In this document: one piece after another, positions 1 to 6,604 of the stretch
Position numbering within the stretch: the stretch's first letter is position 1
Layout: each line of letters begins with the position of its first letter
Virus record (IMG/VR): IMGVR_UViG_3300032018_000395
Span: 1 to 34,274 of that record
Source: a virus
Length of the DNA stretch: 34,274 bases
Reading direction: 5' to 3' (one strand)
Translations under genes and position numbers: made by a program
Notes under the pieces: model-generated
Databases searched by the model: none
What the model was told of the DNA's origin: nothing
What the model saw: the letters and a program-made list of their open reading frames with translations, nothing else

Positions 1-858
1 TTAATCCAGTAGAGTGGGAGTAAGCAGGTCTTCCCGATGCAAGCCGTGTCCAATGAACCCGGCAAAGCGCTCACGCTCCCCTGTTGCGCCCAAGTCATAC
101 ACATCGTGCGCATAGCGGCTCATCATCCTGATGGCAGGTTTTGCCACGCCGTAGTCACTGGCGGCCAACACGGCTACCGTATGTCCTTGCGCCTTGGCCT
201 CGTCCAAGGTGATACCTTTGACGGCAGCTTCCCCGCGTGTGGTGGCACTGAGTTTGTCCATGCCGCGCAGGTCCATTACTTCAATTAAATGAAGCTGTCC
301 GTTCATCAGTGCAAGATCGGCATACAGATCGGCAGACGGATCAATGGGATAGTTGGCGATCACGCGGTGTTTGCCCAGGTCTTCAATCTTGGTGCTGAAC
401 GCCTTGGAATGTTTGAGCCATTGGCGCAGTTCAAGCCCCAGACGGGTGGGCTTCTTGCTTGGATTGCGCGTTGCGCGGACGTTGACAGACTGACGGTTGA
501 CTTGCCATTCCATCAGACCCGCCAGCGTGGCTTGAGGGTCTTCCTCATTGAGTTCGGTGCTACCCGGCTCGCTGTCGGCAATAAAGGGATGCACCAACAG
601 GGGTAACAGGGATATTTGCTGTTGCACTGTCAGCTTGGACGCATAGCCTGCAAGGGCAGTTTGCACCTTGTCAGCCCACTGACCCAAGTGCACGGCACCG
701 AAGTCTGGGTGCAGGGCCTTGAGGCGGGAGGCGTCTTGCGTCAGCGCGACCACGGCTACATTGGGAGTAAACAGCACAATCCCAGCGTTCAGGCTTTCGC
801 CGCGCGCCGTATTTTGCGCACGCAAAACAACAAAGGGGGCAAAGGTATCGGTGTTCAT
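1..858 (-). CDS. DUF3037-type protein, partner of the HipA-like kinase
   Basis: This 285-residue protein has an N-terminal region (about residues 5-35) with the GE-x-LNAGIVLF pattern typical of DUF3037 proteins, which are often encoded next to HipA-like kinases. The C-terminal half contains a hydrophobic strand reading LHLIEVMDL and an A/K-rich helix, and I cannot assign it to a family. The start chosen is the ATG at 858, because it overlaps the kinase stop codon as ATGA; an upstream in-frame start at 879 would overlap the kinase gene by 25 bases. It is the last gene of the repressor-kinase-DUF3037 operon seen here, so it is probably expressed in the lysogen. Its biochemical function is unknown. 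A role as modulator, antitoxin or substrate of the kinase is inference from gene pairing. Confidence 0.7.
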   Translation of the reverse strand: MNTDTFAPFVVLRAQNTARGESLNAGIVLFTPNVAVVALTQDASRLKALHPDFGAVHLGQWADKVQTALAGYASKLTVQQQISLLPLLVHPFIADSEPGSTELNEEDPQATLAGLMEWQVNRQSVNVRATRNPSKKPTRLGLELRQWLKHSKAFSTKIEDLGKHRVIANYPIDPSADLYADLALMNGQLHLIEVMDLRGMDKLSATTRGEAAVKGITLDEAKAQGHTVAVLAASDYGVAKPAIRMMSRYAHDVYDLGATGERERFAGFIGHGLHREDLLTPTLLD

Positions 859-1583
859 GGCTGGCAGTATTGCACGCATTTTGACACATGGGCGTGAAAG
901 TGGTCATTTCCCCACCAGGTCAAAAGTCTGCTTTTTTGATCATCCGCAAGCCACACTTCTGGCATGGCATCAAGCCACACCCCAAGAGTGGAGGGCGATA
1001 TTTGCGATAGGGTACCCAACGCCATCAGGGCTTGAGGAGCGCGCCACAGGCCCAGGGCTCGCACTATTTTCAGGTGGTTGGTGGTGGCGCTGTGGGCGGC
1101 GGTCAGATCCGCCGGTGGCCAGCCCGCAACCCACCAGGCGTGCGAATAGTCAATGGGCATGATGGTGCGTTGGTTCAGGCTGTTACATCTAAACAGAAAG
1201 TTACCAAAGTGCCGGTCAGCATTGGCAATAAAGAGGTCTAGCGCATAGGCAATGCTGAGGCGGTCAGCGCAGTCAGCCAAGTATTGGTCGGGCGGAGTGC
1301 CGGCCTTCACGTCGTCCTGCATATTGGAAAGGCCCACCTCGATGCGGCTGCCAAAGGCACGGGACCCATCAGGCATGACAAGTACAGCACACGCGGGGCA
1401 CCCAAGTCCTACCGATTGGGCTAGTTGGTAGCAGAACCACTCGCTGGCAGGCAGCATGGCGTGTTCGGTTTGGGCCTTAACTGCGTAGTCAAAGCCGTCC
1501 TCGGCAATCGCGTTGGTTTGCAGCGTCTTACCCCGGCCAATGGGTGGCACCAGCTTGGAGACACGCAGTTCAAATAGGCTCAT
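855..1583 (-). CDS. HipA-like (HipA_2-type) protein kinase
   Basis: The 242-residue protein keeps the core of a HipA-fold Ser/Thr kinase. A candidate ATP-binding lysine sits at K36 (YAVKAQ) with an acidic partner at E48. The catalytic loop N-A-D-R-H-F-G-N spans residues 121-128, with D123 and N128 as predicted catalytic residues, and the metal-binding aspartate is D145 (MPIDYS). It is much shorter than classical HipA (about 440 residues) and lacks the N-terminal subdomain that contacts HipB, so it resembles the short HipA-like kinases paired with DUF3037 proteins. The start ATG overlaps the repressor stop as ATGA, and its own stop overlaps the next start in the same way. The substrate is unknown. 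Co-expression with a phage repressor suggests a function in the lysogen, for example growth arrest or phage exclusion. Confidence 0.8.
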   Translation of the reverse strand: MSLFELRVSKLVPPIGRGKTLQTNAIAEDGFDYAVKAQTEHAMLPASEWFCYQLAQSVGLGCPACAVLVMPDGSRAFGSRIEVGLSNMQDDVKAGTPPDQYLADCADRLSIAYALDLFIANADRHFGNFLFRCNSLNQRTIMPIDYSHAWWVAGWPPADLTAAHSATTNHLKIVRALGLWRAPQALMALGTLSQISPSTLGVWLDAMPEVWLADDQKSRLLTWWGNDHFHAHVSKCVQYCQP

Positions 1584-2152
1584 AACTTAGCCACAGATAC
1601 TTTGCTAGTCGGCGGAAGCCCTGCATGGTGGTTGGTTTCAAACTGTGCACTGGGCGTCAACTCTGCCTCGATGGCTTTAGCGTAAAGAGGGTTGTCTGGG
1701 CTACGCACGAGCAGAGCAAAAAGATTTACCAAGTTGTCGCGTTTGTCGGGACCGGCAAGTTTTATCAATGCTCCCAGCCGAGCCAGCGTGTCTGCCAAGG
1801 TGGTTGACTGGTTAGTCGATGGCGTTGCAGTCATTCCCAGGGTGATCGAAGGAACGAGCGTGTTAATGGTGGAACTGGTGGTATCGGCTCTGGATAAGTG
1901 CGCCTCATCAATGATGGTCATGTCAAACCAGCTAAGAGGGCGTTTATTAGCGTAAGCCCGAGCTATAGCTCGAGCTGCATCAGGCCCCATATTTTTCTTG
2001 ATTCCCTTATAGAGTTGGTAGATGTATTCCTCATCTAAACCGGAGCATGAGGCAACCGCCCTATAGCCCAACCGAAGTTTCCCGCCGGCACTTTTTGCCT
2101 CTGCGTCCACTAGAGCGCGCAAATTTTCAATTCTGTTTTCTTCGGCTGCCAT
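1580..2152 (-). CDS. CI-like phage repressor, no peptidase domain
   Basis: This 190-residue protein reads divergently from the Cro-like gene across a multi-operator region, which is the position of a lysogeny repressor. Residues 30-55 form a helix-turn-helix whose putative recognition segment DEEYIYQLYKG (40-50) closely resembles the Cro-like protein's DEQYLYQVAKG. The rest is a polar linker followed by a helical segment (about residues 120-150). I see no LexA/S24 Ser-Lys peptidase domain and no Ala-Gly cleavage site, so classical RecA-stimulated self-cleavage is not supported. The ATG at 2152 is preferred over an in-frame TTG at 2164, which lies inside an operator palindrome. No strong ribosome binding site precedes it. 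It heads the operon with the HipA-like kinase. Confidence 0.75.
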   Translation of the reverse strand: MAAEENRIENLRALVDAEAKSAGGKLRLGYRAVASCSGLDEEYIYQLYKGIKKNMGPDAARAIARAYANKRPLSWFDMTIIDEAHLSRADTTSSTINTLVPSITLGMTATPSTNQSTTLADTLARLGALIKLAGPDKRDNLVNLFALLVRSPDNPLYAKAIEAELTPSAQFETNHHAGLPPTSKVSVAKL

Positions 2153-2160
2153 AACGCCAT

Positions 2161-2177
2161 TCAAGCAGACTGCTTGA
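2161..2177. promoter_or_regulatory. Operator 1 (repressor side)
   Basis: This is a perfect 8-bp inverted repeat around one central base, TCAAGCAGACTGCTTGA. Its inner 15 bases fit CWAGC-N5-GCTWG. It lies just upstream of the repressor ATG and covers the expected leftward transcription start. Occupancy would repress the repressor gene itself, comparable to lambda OR3. Binding is inferred from symmetry and position. Confidence 0.65.
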
Positions 2178-2204
2178 AAATATATCTAGCCAATGGCTTG
2201 ACAA
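2177..2204 (-). promoter_or_regulatory. Leftward repressor promoter (pRM-like)
   Basis: On the minus strand TTGTCA (2204-2199) is followed after 16 bp by TATTTT (2182-2177); an alternative -10, TATATT (2184-2179), has a shorter 14-bp spacer. Its -35 overlaps the rightward -35 almost completely, so the two promoters are mutually exclusive or co-regulated. The expected start lies inside operator 1, giving a leader of about 18 nt before the ATG at 2152. Confidence 0.5.
2186..2200. promoter_or_regulatory. Operator 2 (middle)
   Basis: CTAGCCAATGGCTTG is an imperfect palindrome of the form CWAGC-N5-GCTWG. Its centre is 24 bp from operator 1 and 22 bp from operator 3, so all three sites lie near the same face of the helix. 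It touches the overlapping -35 elements of both divergent promoters. Confidence 0.6.
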
Positions 2205-2225
2205 CAGCTAGCGTATGGCTAGAAT
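2198..2225 (+). promoter_or_regulatory. Rightward early promoter (pR-like)
   Basis: A consensus -35 box TTGACA (2198-2203) is separated by 16 bp from a near-consensus -10 box TAGAAT (2220-2225). The expected transcription start is at about 2231-2233, essentially on the ATG of the Cro-like gene, so that transcript may be leaderless. Operators 2 and 3 overlap the promoter elements, as expected for repression by the CI-like protein. Confidence 0.75.
2208..2222. promoter_or_regulatory. Operator 3 (Cro side)
   Basis: CTAGCGTATGGCTAG has perfect 5-bp arms around five central bases. It fills most of the spacer and overlaps the -10 box of the rightward promoter, so bound repressor would exclude RNA polymerase. 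An in-frame ATG at 2215 falls inside this site, one reason to prefer 2233 as the Cro-like start. Confidence 0.65.
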
Positions 2226-2232
2226 TATCAAC

Positions 2233-2505
2233 ATGGCACTCCCAATTTATAGCCCTGATCGACGGCGTGAAGTCGCTCAAAAGCTCGAAATAGACGAGCA
2301 ATACCTCTATCAGGTCGCAAAAGGGTTGCGGGTAGCAAGCCCAGCCCTTGCGCGCAAATGGCATGAAATTGATCCTGATGCCGACTTGAAAGAGCTTCGC
2401 CCCGACGATTGGAACCTGATCTGGCCCGAGTTGATCGGCACCGAAGGATCGCCAGACCTCGCGCATTTGGCACCAGCCAGCGCCACAGCCGGGCAGGGGG
2501 TTTGA
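2233..2505 (+). CDS. Cro-like DNA-binding regulator
   Basis: This 90-residue protein carries an N-terminal helix-turn-helix at residues 9-34, with recognition-like segment DEQYLYQVAKG at 21-31. The C-terminal tail is Ala/Gly-rich and probably disordered. It lies opposite the repressor and directly downstream of the rightward promoter. The resemblance of its recognition helix to that of the repressor suggests both read the same operators, the usual Cro-CI logic. The ATG at 2233 (MALP) is chosen over the ATG at 2215, because the latter lies inside operator 3 and upstream of the predicted transcription start. No Shine-Dalgarno sequence is visible, consistent with a leaderless message. YdaS-like small regulators are an alternative family label. 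Confidence 0.7.
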   Translation: MALPIYSPDRRREVAQKLEIDEQYLYQVAKGLRVASPALARKWHEIDPDADLKELRPDDWNLIWPELIGTEGSPDLAHLAPASATAGQGV

Positions 2506-2588
2506 GATGCGCGTTGACCTATTGCCGAACCATGAAGCTAGATTTTTAGAGTCAGTCTTTGGGCCGCTTGACCCTGCAACCCCAATCC

Positions 2589-2873
2589 CTACGGATTTGC
2601 TCGAACCCAAGTCATTAGAGCTTTGTCTATCAGGCAGTGCTCGTCCAGCGGGACAACCCATGTCCGCTGCTCCGGTCGCCATAGGTGATGAAACCCTTTG
2701 TACACGTCTGAAACAGGGCGATCCGACATGAACGCAATTGCTGTCATTCCGGCGCCGCCTTCCCCATATTTCATGCGTTCGCCTGCCACAGATTTGATTG
2801 CATCCCGAACTTCCGGTGCATATCCGCGCAAATCCTCCTGCTTGCAAAACATCAACGCCAAAAACGGTTTCAT
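2589..2873 (-). CDS. Small protein of unknown function, antisense within the early region
   Basis: This 94-residue protein is encoded opposite to the surrounding early genes. Start ATG 2873 has a good ribosome binding site (AGGAAAGGG on the minus strand, roughly 6 nt upstream), so it is preferred over an in-frame ATG at 2912. The protein has a hydrophobic N-terminus (MKPFLALMF), an amphipathic middle, and a Trp-rich C-terminal half (HLWRPEQRTWVV). I recognise no domain. Its position between Cro-like and CII-like genes, read against the early transcript, suggests an independent small cassette or an antisense regulatory unit. No convincing promoter was found upstream of it. Codon texture looks protein-like, unlike the plus-strand reading of the same DNA. 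Confidence 0.55.
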   Translation of the reverse strand: MKPFLALMFCKQEDLRGYAPEVRDAIKSVAGERMKYGEGGAGMTAIAFMSDRPVSDVYKGFHHLWRPEQRTWVVPLDEHCLIDKALMTWVRANP

Positions 2874-3031
2874 GGGCGTCCCTTTCCTGAATGGTTGTGT
2901 TGGAGCTTCCATTGTCCAGGCAAATCGGACGCCCGCTCAGCATCCAGGCGGGCAGAGCGTCGGCGACGTGAATCCAGGTGATTTTGTTCATGCAGCGAGT
3001 CTGCTTTTTTTTGAATTAAAGAGGTAGTCAA
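2874..3031. other. Divergent intergenic region before the CII-like gene
   Basis: This stretch separates the start of the minus-strand small gene from the GTG of the CII-like gene. It contains a GCCCGC/GCGGGC hairpin (2931-2953) without a U-tract and a run of eight T (3005-3012). I see no convincing -35/-10 pair on either strand. Confidence 0.4.
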
Positions 3032-3463
3032 GTGACGTCAAAAGATTTGCATTGGCATGACGGACAGGGCGAACTGATCCTTTTACGTCGTGCCGAACCC
3101 AACGAAGTACCAATGGAAATGATCCGTCGGCAAAAGACGGCAGCGTCAGCTTTTGCGCTGGCTTGCCAGTCTTCTGGTCTCGAAGACAAAGAAATTTACG
3201 GTGGTCTCGGCATTGATGCTGGCTATTTCTCGCGCATCAAAAAGGGTGAGGCCACCCTGCAAGCTGATCTTGTTCCTGTTTTCTGTGAACTGGTTGGAAA
3301 CCGAATCTACCCCGAGTGGATGGCCTACAAACTGGGCTGCACGCTGGTGCAGATCAAGAGCGAGGCTGAGCGCCGTCTAGAACTGTCAGAGCAAGCCCTT
3401 GCGGCGGAGCGCGTCAAGGTCCGGGTACTGACCGACGCCATTAATGGGCGGGCAGTCGCATGA
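3032..3463 (+). CDS. CII-like phage transcriptional regulator
   Basis: This 143-residue protein contains a helix-turn-helix at about residues 51-72 (DKEIYGGLGIDAGYFSRIKKG) and a long charged C-terminal helix from about 108 to 138 that could mediate oligomerisation. It starts with GTG, preceded by AGAGG about 8 nt upstream. It is the first gene of the ATGA-coupled early operon and follows the Cro-like gene, the place where lambdoid phages encode CII or replication regulators. The assignment as regulator rests on the helix-turn-helix and on position; whether it activates repressor synthesis is inference. No CII-type target promoter was recognised. Confidence 0.55.
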   Translation: MTSKDLHWHDGQGELILLRRAEPNEVPMEMIRRQKTAASAFALACQSSGLEDKEIYGGLGIDAGYFSRIKKGEATLQADLVPVFCELVGNRIYPEWMAYKLGCTLVQIKSEAERRLELSEQALAAERVKVRVLTDAINGRAVA

Positions 3464-3798
3464 GCCTATACGACGACCTACTGGCCTATGCCGTGAGCGT
3501 AGGAGACTTTTGGCCATGCGGGACACCCCGCAGCACCGATACCGATTTTGCATTGCAACAACAAGCGCCAGCAGTGGTAGTCGAACCAACGGCACCGCTG
3601 ACAAAAAAAGAGCGCGACAAAATTTACCAACGGGAGTACGCCAAAGCGCACTACATCCCGGCCGCCCGGCGAGCATCACTCAAGGCGGCGGCGACCCGGG
3701 TGAACCCAACAAGCGACATTGCAACGACAAAGCAACATCGCGCGGCGCTCGATAAAAACAATGCGATCCGTGGTGGTGGCAAATGGACGCGCGCATGA
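3460..3798 (+). CDS. Small early protein of unknown function
   Basis: This 112-residue protein overlaps the previous gene as ATGA and is followed by another ATGA overlap. It has a short acidic and aromatic N-terminus (residues 1-20), a Pro/Val-rich linker, and a basic helical region (about 47-85, KKERDKIYQREYAKAHY) resembling nucleic-acid-binding basic helices. The C-terminus is rich in basic and small residues. I do not recognise the family. Its place in the operon directly before the helicase/methyltransferase suggests an accessory role in DNA metabolism or gene control, which is inference only. Confidence 0.6.
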   Translation: MSLYDDLLAYAVSVGDFWPCGTPRSTDTDFALQQQAPAVVVEPTAPLTKKERDKIYQREYAKAHYIPAARRASLKAAATRVNPTSDIATTKQHRAALDKNNAIRGGGKWTRA

Positions 3799-6317
3799 CT
3801 GACTACGCCACCTTCTTGCGCCAAAAGATTCGCATGGCGAGCTTCAAGGGTTTTGATGTTCCACTGGAGCAGATCAACACCGGGTTGAAGCCCCATACCC
3901 GCGACATCGTGCGCTGGGCCGTGCAGGGTGGCAACCGCGCCATATTTGCCAGTTTCGGGCTCCATAAAACTGCCACCCAGTTGGAGATCATGCGCCAGAT
4001 CGGAATCCACCGGCCGGGCCTGCGTCTGTTGGTGATGCCGTTGGGCATCCGGCAGGAATTCAAACGCGAGGTCGAGCTGCGTTTTCAGGGCGACTGCGCC
4101 GTGGACCTGCGCTTCATTCGCGCCGCCGCCGAGATTGACGATCCCGACACGATCTACATGACCAACTATGAATCGGTGCGCGAAGGCAAGATTGATGTCA
4201 GCAAGTTCCGTGCGACCAGCCTGGACGAGGCGAGCGTATTGCGCAGCTACGGCAGCAAGACTTATCAGGAGTTCCTGCCAGCCTTCGCGCCGGTCGAATT
4301 CAAGTTTGTCGCCACCGCCACACCAAGCCCGAACCGGTTCAAGGAACTGATCCACTACGCCGGCTACCTGGGCGTCATGGATACCGGGCAGGCCTTGACA
4401 CGCTTTTTTCAGCGAGACAGCGAGAAGGCTGGAAACCTGACGCTGTACCCACACAAAGAAGAAGAATTTTGGTTGTGGGTGGCAAGCTGGGCCGTTTTCA
4501 TTCAGCGCCCGAGCGACCTTGGCCACAGTGATGAAGGCTACATCCTGCCAGACCTCGATGTCCGCTACCACGAAGTCCCCAGCGACTATGCGGCGTCCGG
4601 TACCGAGAAGAACGGCCAGGGGCTGTTGATCCCTGATGTGGCCATGGGCCTGTCGGCGGCTGCCAGTGAGAAGCGCGGCAGCATGGACGCGCGCATTGCC
4701 GTGGTGGCTGACCTGATCGAGCAGGATCCGGCTGACCACTTCATTGTCTGGCATGACCTTGAAGACGAGCGCCATGCCATTCAAGCCGCCATCCCCGAGG
4801 CGGTCAGCGTTTGGGGTAGCCAAGATCTGGAAGAACGCGAGAACCGGATCGTTCGGTTCAGCGATGGCCATGATCGCATCGTGTCCACCAAACCGGTTAT
4901 CGCCGGCAGCGGCTGCAACCTGCAGCGCCATTGCCACCGCGAGATTTTCGCGGGCATCGGTTTCAAGTTCAACGACTTTATCCAGTCCATCCACCGCGTC
5001 CACCGCTTTGGCCAGACCAAGCCGGTTCGCATCGACATCGTTCACACCGAGTCCGAGCGTGAGGTACTGCGCACGCTGCTGGCTAAGTGGGATCAACACA
5101 ACGAAATGGGGAAGAAGATGACCGACATCATTCGCAAATTCGGTTTGAACCAACTGGCCATGCAAGAGGTGCTGGCGCGCTCCATCGGCGTCAAGCGAAT
5201 TGCTGTTGAGGGCGACCTTTTCAGTGTCGCAAATAACGACTGTGTGGAAGAAGCCCGTCTGCAGCCGGAGAACTCGGTCGACCAGATCATCACCAGCATC
5301 CCGTTCGCCAACCATTACGAATACACGCCGAGTTATAACGACTTCGGCCACACCCAGGACAACGCGCACTTTTGGGCGCAGATGGACTACCTGACGCCCG
5401 AGCTGCTGCGCATTCTCAAGCCTGGCCGCATCTACTGCTGCCACGTCAAGGACCGGATCAACTTTGGCAATGTCACCGGCGCCGGCGTGCCAACGGTCAG
5501 TCCATTCCACGCCGAGGCGCTGTTCCACGGACTGAAGCATGGATTTGACTACTTGGGGATGATCACCGTGGTCACCGACGTCGTGCACGAGAACAATCAG
5601 ACCTACCGGCTGGGCTACACCGAAATGTGCAAGGACGGCACCAAGATGGGCGTGGGCTCACCTGAGTACGTGCTGCTGTTTCACAAGCCCCAGACCGACC
5701 GCGGGCGCGGCTACGCCGATCAACCGGTCGTGAAGTCAAAGGCTGAATCCAGCCTGGCGCGCTGGCAGGTCGATGCACACGCATTCTGGCGCTCCAGCGG
5801 CAACCGCCTGCTGTCTGCCGAAGAAATGGCCAGCTACGGGCCCGGCAAGCTGGCCAAGATGTTTACGGACTACAGTTTGCAAAACGTCTATGACTACGAG
5901 TTCCACGTCAAGATCGGCGAGGAACTACTGGAGCGTCAGGCGCTGCCGTCCACCTTCATGAGCTTGGCACCTGGCAGCCATTGCCCCGACGTGTGGCACG
6001 ACATCAATCGCATGCGCACACTCAACGGCGACCAGACCAATCGCGCCGTCGAGAAGCACGTCTGCCCGCTCCAGTTCGACATCGTTGACCGCCTGATCGA
6101 GCGCTACAGCACGAAGGGCGAGCGCATTTATGACCCGTTTTGCGGTCTCGGAACCGTGCCCTATCGAGCCATCCTCAAGGGGCGCACCGGTGGCGGCTCA
6201 GAACTCAGCGCAGCCTATTTCATGGACCAGGTGCACTACCTCAAGTCGGCAGAGCGTGAAGTCAGCATGCCCAGCCTTTTTGCGATGGAAGAGGCCGAAG
6301 AACTGGAGACAGCATGA
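3795..6317 (+). CDS. SNF2-like helicase and DNA methyltransferase fusion
   Basis: This 840-residue protein combines two modules. The N-terminal half looks like a superfamily 2 helicase/ATPase: a degenerate P-loop (FGLHKTA, 54-60), an LDEAS motif in the DEAD/H position (143-147), ATATPSP (173-179) and a SNF2-type motif VI, Q-S-I-H-R-V-H-R-F-G-Q (397-407). The C-terminal half is a beta-class N4/N6 methyltransferase: the catalytic motif is SIPF (501-504) where DPPY/SPPY is usual, and the SAM-binding motif DPFCGLGT (780-787) comes after it. The likely role is DNA modification of the phage genome, perhaps coupled to translocation. The ATG at 3795 forms an ATGA overlap with the previous gene; an in-frame ATG at 3783 is also possible. 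I recall phage relatives that share SIPF, so the methylase may still be active. The helicase P-loop is less certain. Confidence 0.8.
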   Translation: MTDYATFLRQKIRMASFKGFDVPLEQINTGLKPHTRDIVRWAVQGGNRAIFASFGLHKTATQLEIMRQIGIHRPGLRLLVMPLGIRQEFKREVELRFQGDCAVDLRFIRAAAEIDDPDTIYMTNYESVREGKIDVSKFRATSLDEASVLRSYGSKTYQEFLPAFAPVEFKFVATATPSPNRFKELIHYAGYLGVMDTGQALTRFFQRDSEKAGNLTLYPHKEEEFWLWVASWAVFIQRPSDLGHSDEGYILPDLDVRYHEVPSDYAASGTEKNGQGLLIPDVAMGLSAAASEKRGSMDARIAVVADLIEQDPADHFIVWHDLEDERHAIQAAIPEAVSVWGSQDLEERENRIVRFSDGHDRIVSTKPVIAGSGCNLQRHCHREIFAGIGFKFNDFIQSIHRVHRFGQTKPVRIDIVHTESEREVLRTLLAKWDQHNEMGKKMTDIIRKFGLNQLAMQEVLARSIGVKRIAVEGDLFSVANNDCVEEARLQPENSVDQIITSIPFANHYEYTPSYNDFGHTQDNAHFWAQMDYLTPELLRILKPGRIYCCHVKDRINFGNVTGAGVPTVSPFHAEALFHGLKHGFDYLGMITVVTDVVHENNQTYRLGYTEMCKDGTKMGVGSPEYVLLFHKPQTDRGRGYADQPVVKSKAESSLARWQVDAHAFWRSSGNRLLSAEEMASYGPGKLAKMFTDYSLQNVYDYEFHVKIGEELLERQALPSTFMSLAPGSHCPDVWHDINRMRTLNGDQTNRAVEKHVCPLQFDIVDRLIERYSTKGERIYDPFCGLGTVPYRAILKGRTGGGSELSAAYFMDQVHYLKSAEREVSMPSLFAMEEAEELETA

Positions 6318-6604
6318 AGACCGCAGTCACCACAAGCTCAATCAGAAGCTATGACGCGCTCAAGTCGTCAGGATTCCACGGCCAACACGCAGCCATCGTC
6401 TCGCGCATGAAGCGCGGCCAGATTTACTCACGGCGCCAACTGGCCAACTTGACGGGCTTGGAAACATCGGCCGTGGCCGGTCGAGTGAATGAGCTTGTTG
6501 ACGATGGCCAGATCATCGTCTGCGGCCACATCAAGTGCCCACTGACCGGTCGGCAAGTCGAAGCCGTGAAGTTGGCCGATGAACAGATGGAGATGATGGC
6601 GTGA
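6314..6604 (+). CDS. Winged-helix DNA-binding protein
   Basis: The 96-residue protein has a central winged-helix pattern (about residues 32-75): a first helix, a QLANLTGLETSAVAGRVNELVDDG helix-turn-helix segment, and a beta-wing ending in IIVCGHIKCPLTGR. Such small proteins are common in phage early operons just before replication genes. Start and stop both overlap neighbours by 4 bases (ATGA in, GTGA out), indicating translational coupling. The target DNA is unknown. It could regulate the operon or assist loading of replication proteins at the repeats inside the next gene. Confidence 0.6.
   Translation: MKTAVTTSSIRSYDALKSSGFHGQHAAIVSRMKRGQIYSRRQLANLTGLETSAVAGRVNELVDDGQIIVCGHIKCPLTGRQVEAVKLADEQMEMMA

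Noticed and set aside
2507-2731. 74-residue plus-strand frame directly after the Cro-like gene
   Set aside because: It starts one base after the Cro-like stop, but most of it lies opposite the better supported minus-strand gene at 2589-2873, its sequence is Pro-rich with no fold pattern, and there is only a weak G-rich start context. I cannot exclude a short peptide.
2931-2953. GCCCGC/GCGGGC hairpin before the CII-like gene
   Set aside because: It lacks a U-tract on either strand and overlaps no promoter, so neither terminator nor operator is supported.
2161-2991. 276-residue minus-strand frame across the early region
   Set aside because: Most of it is the shadow of the Cro-like gene and of the small minus gene in another frame. 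Its first 35 residues (MNKITWIHVADALPAWM...) look protein-like, but there is no ribosome binding site and the frame then becomes Cys/Arg/Ser-rich.
3651-5588. 645-residue minus-strand frame
   Set aside because: It lies antisense to the helicase/methyltransferase gene, where the plus-strand protein has clear motifs. High GC often leaves the complementary frame open.
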